From the NCBI GenBank assembly GCA_913009285.1, contig CAJVYE010000086.1, positions 1-5,746 of the forward strand: a DNA stretch of 5,746 nucleotides, given 5' to 3'. Under the pieces are notes generated by a model. It did not search any database. It was not told the DNA's origin and saw nothing but the letters and a program-made list of their open reading frames with translations. Position numbers and translations under genes: made by a program. Source of the stretch: an uncultured Nitrospirota bacterium. Lineage in GTDB: Bacteria > Nitrospinota > Nitrospinia > SZUA-224. Position 1 is the stretch's first letter. Each line of letters opens with the position of its first letter. This document shows, in pieces, positions 1 through 5,728 of this stretch.

Positions 1-15
1 GTGCTCTTCCGATCT
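1..15. other. Illumina adapter remnant at the contig end
   Basis: The first 15 bases read GTGCTCTTCCGATCT. Their reverse complement is AGATCGGAAGAGCAC, the start of the Illumina TruSeq read-through adapter. These bases are not genomic. By chance they stay in frame with the minus-strand gene at this edge and would add a false Arg-Ser-Glu-Glu-His to its translation. Genuine sequence starts at or just after position 16. Confidence 0.96.
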
Positions 16-672
16 CCCGTGTATATCATGAAACAATATCCTCAGATGTTTTATGAAAAGTATAAGCAAAAAGAGTAAATAGGCTATTATTATAGAAGAG
101 GTCAAAAAGATCAACATCACTGAATAGTAGTAATAGCTCACCTTTGAATCACGCAAAAGATAATATATCCCATTAAAGAGATTATTAATTACTTTTCCAA
201 TAGCCAATTTATTCTCGGTAATATAGGCCCTTGCAAGAAGGAAGTAGGCAGGATAAAAGATGGGCGACACAAGACTGGCATCCTCAAAAGTTGCAATGGC
301 TTCCTTTGTCTTCAAATTGTCCAGAAATCTCTTTCCCTCTACATAAAGATATCTTGTGACAGGAATGAGATTATCGGTTTCGAGTATTCTCTTCTGATCT
401 ATTATCCTTCTTATGGCTTCATGGGACTCATTTATCTTACCTGCCATGATCGCCCTTTTCCATGAGGATAAAGAATCTTTAATGATCGTATTCTCTTCTA
501 TATCCTTATATATAACAGCCTGTAATGGTATTTTTGTTTTATGGATCAATGAGGTTGAGGTATTTTGTTTTATATCGCCATATGAATAGGTATGGGTGAT
601 AAAGATGATGGTAATACAAATGAAGGTAATGAGAATATTAGAATATCTAATCTTTTGAATAGATAATGGCAT
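16..672 (-). CDS. Signal-peptide/TPR-like/transmembrane protein, 3' end missing
   Basis: The N-terminal 219 residues of a protein of unknown function, read from an ATG at 672 and still open where the adapter begins. Residues 1-32 look like a signal peptide or signal anchor: Lys/Arg near the N-terminus, a hydrophobic run at about 12-26, then polar residues. Residues 65-170 are predominantly helical and TPR-like, for example around EAIATFEDA and FYPAYFLLARAY. Residues 184-207 form a strongly hydrophobic transmembrane helix, followed by IKHLR, whose positive charges suggest that the missing C-terminus is cytoplasmic. The start lies 16 nt past the mglB stop. The only AAGG overlaps that stop and is 14 nt from the ATG, so translational coupling to mglB is likely. 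I infer a membrane partner for the GTPase module; no named family was recognised. Confidence 0.8.
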
Positions 673-688
673 TTGACATAAATCAGCC

Positions 689-1192
689 TTATTCTTCAAA
701 TAAAGAATCTAATTTATCTTTAGCAGTTGAACTAAAATCTTCCTGAACTATATCCCCGGCAGCCCTTGTCTTGGTTGATGCTATCTTAAAGATCTTATCT
801 AGCTTCACAATAGTCTCCTGTGTATAGAGTCTTACCATACCGATTGTGGTAGTTTCGTCAAACACTATTGCAAGGATTGCCGTATCACTTACAAGGGAGA
901 TGTGAATATGATCCTTTTTCCCCTGATGAAATAATACTGAAAATTCAGATTCTCCTAAAATCTTAGCCATCTCTTTTGTTGCAGCGAAACTTCCTGCTAT
1001 AAGGGCGGAGAGGGTCTCGGGATTAAATGATGCTGTAGTACCCTGCTGTGTAATGAGGTGTCCACTCTTATCAACTAAAAAGGCACATTTAGAACCCGAA
1101 ACATTGATAAATTCTTCCAGGAGTTTATTGATCTTTTCTATATCTTCCTTGTAAAATATCAATCTATTGTCTCTTATCTCTTTATCACCCAT
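689..1192 (-). CDS. mglB: MglB-family Roadblock/LC7 GTPase regulator
   Basis: A 167-residue cytoplasmic Roadblock/LC7 protein that matches Myxococcus MglB along its length as I recall that sequence. Shared features are a short N-terminus leading into FYKEDIEKIN, the core strand AFLVDKSGHLI, the helix LSALIAGSFAATKEMAKILGE, the FHQG segment, and VRLYTQE before the last helix. In characterised systems, dimeric MglB stimulates GTP hydrolysis by MglA, and its C-terminal helix modulates nucleotide exchange. That helix appears conserved: the protein ends in LDSLFEE, close to the myxobacterial IDNLFSE. Its gene follows the MglA-type GTPase gene by 16 nt, which supports the pairing. The order, mglA then mglB, is the reverse of the Myxococcus mglBA operon. 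The ATG at 1192 has a TAAGG Shine-Dalgarno about 9 nt upstream, which supports this start. Confidence 0.93.
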   Translation of the reverse strand: MGDKEIRDNRLIFYKEDIEKINKLLEEFINVSGSKCAFLVDKSGHLITQQGTTASFNPETLSALIAGSFAATKEMAKILGESEFSVLFHQGKKDHIHISLVSDTAILAIVFDETTTIGMVRLYTQETIVKLDKIFKIASTKTRAAGDIVQEDFSSTAKDKLDSLFEE

Positions 1193-1201
1193 ATTTTTTT
1201 A

Positions 1202-1206
1202 CCTTA
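1202..1206 (-). promoter_or_regulatory. Ribosome binding site of mglB
   Basis: TAAGG on the minus strand, inside the 16-nt gap between the GTPase stop codon and the mglB ATG. The spacing is about 9 nt, through an A-rich run. It supports the ATG at 1192 as the start. Confidence 0.6.
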
Positions 1207-1208
1207 TC

Positions 1209-2342
1209 TTATTTTTTGTTATGCAAATATATCTTTATATCTTTACCCGCCCTTAACTTGAGATATAAACCGGCTATAATTTTTTTCTTCTCTTCTCCCT
1301 TTAAGATATTTTCTGGTTTTGGGTCAGAGGATTCTCTATTTGCCACTCGCATCATCTTAATAAAATCGGGAAATATCATCTGGATCAACTTCGAAATAAG
1401 GATATTTTTAACAACCTCTCCCTTTATATCTTCGATAGTTAAATTATGTTTACCAAGGTAGTCTTGAAAGGATGTTTGAGAACCATGTTTGGCAATAAAT
1501 TGTTTCAACTGTCTTTTTACTTCAGTATCTTTTGCCTCTATATTCCTCTTCCTCGCCTCTTGAAGTAACAGGGTATAATTGATAAGTGATCCTAAAAGTC
1601 TCTTCTCATTCTCCTTGCTCAGTTTAGGGGTATTTTTTCCTTTTGCAGCCAATCTGCTCTGAATTTGGCAATATTTTTTAAAATCGTTCCACTTAATCTT
1701 TTCGCCACTAACCTCAGCAACATTATTATTGACATTACCAATATCAGTACTTTTTTTGGCCTTTTTATTTAAGTCTTCAAGGACAATAGATGCCATTGCC
1801 TTAAAGGTTTGGATGACACCCTCACCAGTGCTAGCTACCGATTCAAAGGTGGGGACATTTAAGGTATTTAGTTCCTTATTCATATCAATTGTGTCTATAA
1901 CATCAGGCAGATCTCTCTTATTGAATTGAATAATCAGTGGAATATCTGTAATGTTAAAGCCATATTCGCATAGATTTATTTCGAGATTCTTTAAGGATTC
2001 CAGGTTTTCTCTCATCTTTTTTCTCTGGGAGTCGGCCACAAATATTACTCCGTCTACCCCCTGAAGTACCAATTTCCGGGTAGAGTTATAATAGACCTGC
2101 CCGGGGACCGTATAAAGTTGAAATTTTGTCTTCATACCATTGACTGTCCCTATATCTATAGGTAGAAAGTCGAAGAATAGGGTTCTATCTCCCTCTGTTG
2201 CTATAGATGTTAGATTCCCCCTATGCCTGTCTGGGGCCTTGGTGTGGATTTGTATAAGATTGGTAGTCTTTCCACTCATTCCAGGACCATAATAGACTAT
2301 TTTGCAATTTATCTCTTTTAATGCAAAATTTACATGAACCAT
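1209..2342 (-). CDS. mglA: MglA-type small GTPase fused to a SurA-like chaperone domain lacking parvulin
   Basis: A 377-residue protein, where MglA is normally about 195. Residues 1-195 are a complete MglA domain: P-loop GPGMSGKT (19-26), the switch region with DRTLFFDF including Arg53, TVPGQ with Gln82 (78-82), NKRD (141-144), and a G5-like VAST (169-172). Arg53 and Gln82 occupy the same numbered positions as the catalytic residues of Myxococcus MglA, so an active GTPase is expected. After a short Asn-rich linker, residues 208-322 read like the N-terminal domain of SurA/PrsA-type chaperones: VAEVSGEKI followed by an Asp-Phe pair, the helix LINYTLLLQEARKRNI (254-269), then LTIEDIKGEV and ILISKLIQ. 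The end, LYLKLRAGKDIKIYL, resembles the C-terminal helix and strand that follow parvulin in those proteins, but only about 25 residues separate the parts, so parvulin is absent. There is no signal peptide. The start matches the MglA N-terminus residue for residue, although no strong Shine-Dalgarno is visible. The domain identity of the C-terminus is by eye. Confidence 0.9.
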   Translation of the reverse strand: MVHVNFALKEINCKIVYYGPGMSGKTTNLIQIHTKAPDRHRGNLTSIATEGDRTLFFDFLPIDIGTVNGMKTKFQLYTVPGQVYYNSTRKLVLQGVDGVIFVADSQRKKMRENLESLKNLEINLCEYGFNITDIPLIIQFNKRDLPDVIDTIDMNKELNTLNVPTFESVASTGEGVIQTFKAMASIVLEDLNKKAKKSTDIGNVNNNVAEVSGEKIKWNDFKKYCQIQSRLAAKGKNTPKLSKENEKRLLGSLINYTLLLQEARKRNIEAKDTEVKRQLKQFIAKHGSQTSFQDYLGKHNLTIEDIKGEVVKNILISKLIQMIFPDFIKMMRVANRESSDPKPENILKGEEKKKIIAGLYLKLRAGKDIKIYLHNKK

Positions 2343-2401
2343 AAAATCAACATTATCAATAAGTTACCTAAGATATCCCTTTGTTGCTATATACTGTTTT
2401 A

Positions 2402-2430
2402 AATATAAAACATAAAACAGAAAAGATCAA
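2402..2430 (-). promoter_or_regulatory. Candidate sigma-70 promoter for the mglA-SurA/mglB unit
   Basis: On the minus strand, TTGATC (2430-2425) and TATATT (2407-2402) are separated by exactly 17 nt. This would give a leader of roughly 50 nt before the ATG at 2342. The 140-nt gap holding it (2343-2482) has no coding sequence that I can support and no GC-rich terminator hairpin. Read-through from the upstream genes plus extra internal initiation is possible. The DNA is AT-rich, so chance matches are common. Confidence 0.4.
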
Positions 2431-2482
2431 CTATCAAAACCAAAATATACAACATATTACGTGCATAAAAACATTAAAAAGA

Positions 2483-2851
2483 TCAAATATCCATCCTTCC
2501 ACTCTTTTTAAGCATATTTGTAACATCAAACAGGACTATATTCATCTGTTCTATATCAATATCCACATCTGTTAAGATCAATAATATTGACTTTTCTCCA
2601 AGATTTATCAAAAATAATTTTCCCTTGGTACTGGTAATGACATAGCGGGAGAATCCTATTTGGTTCATTGCCTTCAGAGAATTTTTTATAGTAAGGCATA
2701 TGGACGAAGAGATGGCTGACATTAAATCATCTTTATACTCTTCACCTATCTCAGAGGATATAACAATCCCCTCCGGGGTCATAACCAGGCTTCCCTTGAC
2801 CCCAGGATATTTATTAATAATTTTCAATGATTTTTCGATATTGTCTCTCAA
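2483..2851 (-). CDS. Single-domain Roadblock/LC7 protein
   Basis: A 122-residue protein made of one Roadblock/LC7 domain, with the usual order: helix IEKSLKIINKYPGVKGSLV, the turn MTPEGIVIS, a central helix from about 42 to 62 (DLMSAISSSICLTIKNSLK), the strands YVITSTKGKLFLINLG and SILLILTD, and a final helix to MLKKSG. Such proteins dimerise and serve as partners or regulators of small GTPases. It is clearly different from the MglB encoded downstream and lacks the MglB C-terminal tail. Its start is a TTG that overlaps the TGA of the upstream TPR-Roadblock gene by 4 nt. A good Shine-Dalgarno supports this start, and the next in-frame Met is at residue 24, inside the domain. Partnership with the neighbouring GTPase is inferred from gene position. 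Confidence 0.88.
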   Translation of the reverse strand: MRDNIEKSLKIINKYPGVKGSLVMTPEGIVISSEIGEEYKDDLMSAISSSICLTIKNSLKAMNQIGFSRYVITSTKGKLFLINLGEKSILLILTDVDIDIEQMNIVLFDVTNMLKKSGRMDI

Positions 2852-3699
2852 CTTATTGTCACCTTCAAATATTTGTTGATTTGGTTTTCTATGTAACTCT
2901 GATTGGTGTTCATATCCGCAAGTATAGCTATAATCGAATTTTGAAGATTAGCTATATAGATATTTCCCATAGGACACATTATCATTCCCATTTTAAAATT
3001 GCCCAGATCAACCCTTTGAACCCCATTTTGTGAAGATCTAAATATATTAGCAACCATAGTTGCAAAAAGATCCTCATCTATCCCGGTTTTATTATACTTC
3101 TTTTTTATAATCGTCCCATATGGATCCACCAGAAATATAGCTAATATTCCATCCATTTTGTAAAAAATAGGCATTTTACTGATTAATACCTCATGGTTAG
3201 CAATAGATGGCTCCTCAATAGATACATCCTTAGATACATCTTTTATTTTCTCATTTTTGGATATTTTCCTCTTTGCCTTTGGTTTTTCTCTTGTATCTTT
3301 AACACCATATCTTTCCACCTTTTTTAATAGATTAAGTGCTTTTACATCATCAGGGGCCGTAGTAAGTATAGAGTTTAATCTCTCTTTTGCCTTTTCGTGC
3401 TGATCCATAACTATATATATTTGTGCGGATAAATATTTTGCTAAATAATTATGCGTATTAATCGAGAGAACCTTTTCGAAGCTTTCCATCGCCAATTTTA
3501 AATGTTCTGAATTCTTATCATTGTTGAATTGATGAACAAGAATCTCCCCTTTCATTAAATAAATACTACTCTCTTTAGGGAATCTATCGATCCCTTTATT
3601 ACAGACGATCAGGCCCAACTCCAAATCCTTAATTGAGATACACCACCTTGCTATCTTTATATATATGGAAGGTAACATTGTTATGTCTACTTTTTCCAT
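2848..3699 (-). CDS. TPR protein with C-terminal Roadblock/LC7 domain
   Basis: A 283-residue cytoplasmic protein with no signal peptide. Residues from about 10 to 128 form roughly three TPR-like helical pairs: LGLIVCNKGIDRFPKESSIY, then AMESFEKVLSINTHNYLAKY, then EKAKERLNSILTTAPDD. Residues 131-172 are a Lys-rich, probably disordered linker. Residues from about 175 to 283 are a divergent Roadblock/LC7 domain, with strands ILAIFLVDPYGTIIKK, a central helix FATMVANIFRSSQ, strands FKMGMIMCPMGNIYIANL and SIIAILAD, and a final helix. TPRs mediate protein contacts and Roadblock domains bind small GTPases or each other, so I infer an adaptor that links a partner to the GTPase or to the next Roadblock protein. 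It is the first gene of the minus-strand set. The ATG at 3699 has a strong Shine-Dalgarno. Its TGA overlaps the TTG start of the next gene. Confidence 0.87.
   Translation of the reverse strand: MEKVDITMLPSIYIKIARWCISIKDLELGLIVCNKGIDRFPKESSIYLMKGEILVHQFNNDKNSEHLKLAMESFEKVLSINTHNYLAKYLSAQIYIVMDQHEKAKERLNSILTTAPDDVKALNLLKKVERYGVKDTREKPKAKRKISKNEKIKDVSKDVSIEEPSIANHEVLISKMPIFYKMDGILAIFLVDPYGTIIKKKYNKTGIDEDLFATMVANIFRSSQNGVQRVDLGNFKMGMIMCPMGNIYIANLQNSIIAILADMNTNQSYIENQINKYLKVTIS
2860..2865 (-). promoter_or_regulatory. Ribosome binding site deciding a TTG start
   Basis: AAGGTG on the minus strand lies 8 nt before the TTG at 2851, within the last codons of the upstream gene. It supports the TTG as a real start and fits coupled translation through the TTGA stop/start overlap. 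Confidence 0.65.
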
Positions 3700-3702
3700 A
3701 TA

Positions 3703-3710
3703 CCCTCCTT
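3703..3710 (-). promoter_or_regulatory. Strong ribosome binding site of the TPR-Roadblock gene
   Basis: AAGGAGGG on the minus strand, 3 nt from its end to the ATG at 3699. It is the best Shine-Dalgarno in the window and fixes the start of the first gene of the minus-strand set. Confidence 0.75.
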
Positions 3711-3771
3711 TTGTCTGTCAGTTTAAGGTAAAAGCCTTATAAATGTAATTTTTAAAAGATCTTAGTGAGAT

Positions 3772-3800
3772 AAAATATCCGGTCATGTAGTATAAGTCAA
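3772..3800 (-). promoter_or_regulatory. Candidate sigma-70 promoter of the TPR-Roadblock operon
   Basis: On the minus strand, TTGACT (3800-3795) and TATTTT (3777-3772) are separated by exactly 17 nt. Transcription would start near 3765 and leave a leader of about 65 nt. The site is in the divergent intergenic region and is the best -35 match there. Confidence 0.5.
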
Positions 3801-3815
3801 CAAAATTCTATCCCA

Positions 3816-3831
3816 ATATATTTAAATATAT
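3816..3831. repeat. Perfect 16-nt AT palindrome between divergent promoters
   Basis: ATATATTTAAATATAT is its own reverse complement over all 16 bases. It directly abuts the candidate extended -10 of the CLC gene and lies about 15 nt upstream of the candidate -35 of the minus-strand operon. It could be an operator or a curved/UP-like element. An AT-only palindrome in AT-rich DNA can also arise by chance. Confidence 0.55.
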
Positions 3832-3839
3832 GTTATATT
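3831..3839 (+). promoter_or_regulatory. Candidate extended -10 promoter of the CLC gene
   Basis: TGTTATATT has the TG dinucleotide one base before a TATATT hexamer, the extended -10 arrangement. No good -35 lies 17 nt upstream, which extended -10 promoters tolerate. Initiation near 3846 would leave a leader of about 33 nt. Confidence 0.4.
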
Positions 3840-3878
3840 TAATATTTTGGAAAGGCTAAATTCTAATTTATTTGGAAA

Positions 3879-5645
3879 ATGTTTTATAAACTTAAGAAAA
3901 AATATATAGAAATTATAACTCAGATCTCTATAAAGGATCATACATTCTTAATTGTCCTCGCTGGACTTGTAGGATTAGGTAGCGGATTTGGGGCGGTAGG
4001 CTTTAAATGGCTTATATTTTTTTTTAATAACACTATCTTTATAAAAGGCCATGATCTGTTAGGGATTACTCCAGGTCTGCACCAAATACTCTTACCTCTC
4101 CTCCCAATGGCTGGTGGACTACTGGTTGGCCCCCTCTCTTATCTCTTTCCTTCTGAAGCAAAGGGGCATGGGGTTCCTGAGGTAATGGAATCCGTTGCAC
4201 TTAAAAGTGGGGTAATCAAACCACGTACAGTAGGATTAAGGGCGCTAGCATCTGCTATATCGATCGGTTCAGGTGGTTCTGCCGGACGTGAAGGCCCGAT
4301 TGTTCAAATAGGTTCAGCTATAGGCTCCACCATTGGCCAGATACTTCTGGTATCAGGGGAAAGGATAAAGATACTTGTTGGCTGCGGTGCAGCCGGGGGA
4401 ATCGCAGCAACCTTTAATGCACCAATAGCGGGGGTTCTTTTTTCACTTGAGATCATACTCGGTGACTTTGATGTGCGCACATTCAGTCCTATTGTAATCT
4501 CCTCTGTAATTGCTACAGCTACAGCAAGGGCAATAGAGGGGGATATGCCCTCCTTTGTAGTCCCACCTTATGAACTTATAAGTCATTGGGAGATACTATT
4601 CTATATAATACTGGGTATATTCTGTGGCCTAGTAGCCAGGTTATATGTAAAGACCCTCTACTGGTCTGAGGATTTTTTCGAGGATAGAGTAAATATTCCG
4701 ACCATCCTAAAACCAGCCCTAGGTGGTTTAATGCTCGGGATTATAGGGATATTTCTGCCCCAGATATTTGGAAATGGGTATGAGGCTATGGGAGATGCCT
4801 TAAATGGCCGGATGATATGGTATACGACTTTTATCTTGATATTTATAAAGATTCTTGCAACATCGATAACCCTTGGCTCAGGTGGGTCGGGGGGGATATT
4901 TGCACCATCCCTATTTATAGGAGCAATGTTAGGGGGAAGCTTTGGGACCTTCATCCATGGTCTGTTCCCAACTATAACAGCTCCTACAGGGGCCTACGCC
5001 CTTGTAGGAATGGGATCTATTGTTGCTGCTGCAGCACATGCACCTATGACGACTATATTGATACTCTTTGAGCTAACAAACGACTATCAAATCATACTGC
5101 CAATAATGGTGAGCTGCATCGTCTCAACATTTATTGCAAGACGTTTATCCGTAGATTCCATTTATACACTGAAACTAAACCGAAAAGGGATCTTAATCAA
5201 TCAGGGCAGAGATGTTAATGTTATGAACTCTATATTAGTAAAGGATGTTATGGTGGATAAGGTAGATACTATCCCTGAGAATGCGCATTTTAAAGAGTTA
5301 CTTGAGATTGTCACACGATCTAAACATTTCTATTTCCCGGTAGTAGATAACAGAGGAATGATGACAGGGATACTCTCATTTCAGGACATCAGGGGGATGA
5401 TCTTTGAACATGGGCTGTATAACCTTATAGTGGCCAAGGAACTTGCTACCGAAAATGTGGTCACAGTATTTCCTGATAACAATCTTACTGAGGCATTAGA
5501 GAAGTTTACAACTAAGGGGATTGAACAGCTTCCGGTGGTGAAAAAGGAGAATCCAAAAGAGGTTATCGGTATGCTGCGCAGGGGAGATATAATCAATGCA
5601 TATAACCAGGCAGTGATAAAACAGAGTGTGGAAAGGGAGAGATGA
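3879..5645 (+). CDS. CLC-family chloride channel/exchanger with two CBS domains
   Basis: A 588-residue inner-membrane protein of the CLC family, which moves chloride either passively or in exchange for protons. Residues from about 22 to 425 are the hydrophobic CLC core and contain the selectivity motifs GHGVP (96-100, in place of the usual GSGIP), GREGP (136-140, with gating Glu138) and GIFAP (339-343). Tyr429, in SIYTLKL, probably corresponds to the conserved pore Tyr. The segment FNAPIAGVLFSLEIILGDF (from 179) places Ile192 where the E. coli exchanger has its internal proton-transfer Glu203. Two CBS domains follow, at about 453-512 and 523-578, and probably sense adenine nucleotides or regulate gating. 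The ATG at 3879 is the first usable in-frame start after the TAA at 3864; its Shine-Dalgarno is poor (GGA very close to the ATG). It diverges from the Roadblock/GTPase set and has no obvious functional link to it. Confidence 0.95.
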   Translation: MFYKLKKKYIEIITQISIKDHTFLIVLAGLVGLGSGFGAVGFKWLIFFFNNTIFIKGHDLLGITPGLHQILLPLLPMAGGLLVGPLSYLFPSEAKGHGVPEVMESVALKSGVIKPRTVGLRALASAISIGSGGSAGREGPIVQIGSAIGSTIGQILLVSGERIKILVGCGAAGGIAATFNAPIAGVLFSLEIILGDFDVRTFSPIVISSVIATATARAIEGDMPSFVVPPYELISHWEILFYIILGIFCGLVARLYVKTLYWSEDFFEDRVNIPTILKPALGGLMLGIIGIFLPQIFGNGYEAMGDALNGRMIWYTTFILIFIKILATSITLGSGGSGGIFAPSLFIGAMLGGSFGTFIHGLFPTITAPTGAYALVGMGSIVAAAAHAPMTTILILFELTNDYQIILPIMVSCIVSTFIARRLSVDSIYTLKLNRKGILINQGRDVNVMNSILVKDVMVDKVDTIPENAHFKELLEIVTRSKHFYFPVVDNRGMMTGILSFQDIRGMIFEHGLYNLIVAKELATENVVTVFPDNNLTEALEKFTTKGIEQLPVVKKENPKEVIGMLRRGDIINAYNQAVIKQSVERER

Positions 5646-5647
5646 GG

Positions 5648-5682
5648 GTAATGCGTCTCCGAGGTGAACTATTACGTTTTTT
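5648..5682 (+). terminator. Weak terminator-like hairpin after the CLC gene
   Basis: GTAAT (5648-5652) can pair with ATTAC (5671-5675), with a few further pairs inside, and is followed by G and six T residues (5677-5682). It starts 3 nt after the stop codon, where a terminator is expected. The stem is short, imperfect and not GC-rich, so termination may be inefficient or the match fortuitous. Confidence 0.3.
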
Positions 5683-5728
5683 ATAAGCGTTCACAGAACA
5701 CTGAAATTGGAAATTAGGTAATAGTTCA
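5665..5728. repeat. 11-bp perfect inverted repeat with a 42-nt centre
   Basis: TGAACTATTAC (5665-5675) and GTAATAGTTCA (5718-5728) are exact reverse complements. The 42-nt centre contains a T6 tract and a small GTTC-ACA-GAAC hairpin. The region from 5646 to the end holds no gene that I can support. The repeat could be a small non-autonomous or REP-like element, or a structure in the 3' end of the CLC transcript. Confidence 0.55.

Noticed and set aside
1216..1461. Plus-strand open frame opposite the SurA-like region
   Set aside because: It is a shadow frame of the fused GTPase gene; the minus-strand frame carries clear domain signatures.
1209..2342. Possibility that the GTPase and SurA-like parts are two genes or a frameshift artefact
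   Set aside because: A single frame runs from the MglA start to the stop with no internal stop. The junction is a natural Asn-rich linker, and no internal start with a Shine-Dalgarno was seen there. Assembly error cannot be fully excluded without reads.
2381..2575. Plus-strand open frame of 64 codons across the 2343-2482 gap
   Set aside because: It lacks a Shine-Dalgarno, has low-complexity composition rich in His, Ile and Lys, and runs antisense into the real Roadblock gene.
3723..3740. Small TTAAGG/CCTTAT dyad in the leader of the TPR-Roadblock gene
   Set aside because: It is short and imperfect, has no T tract, and does not resemble a known riboswitch or terminator.
4658..4954. Minus-strand open frame inside the CLC gene
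   Set aside because: It is a shadow frame of a strongly conserved membrane-protein gene and shows no independent support.
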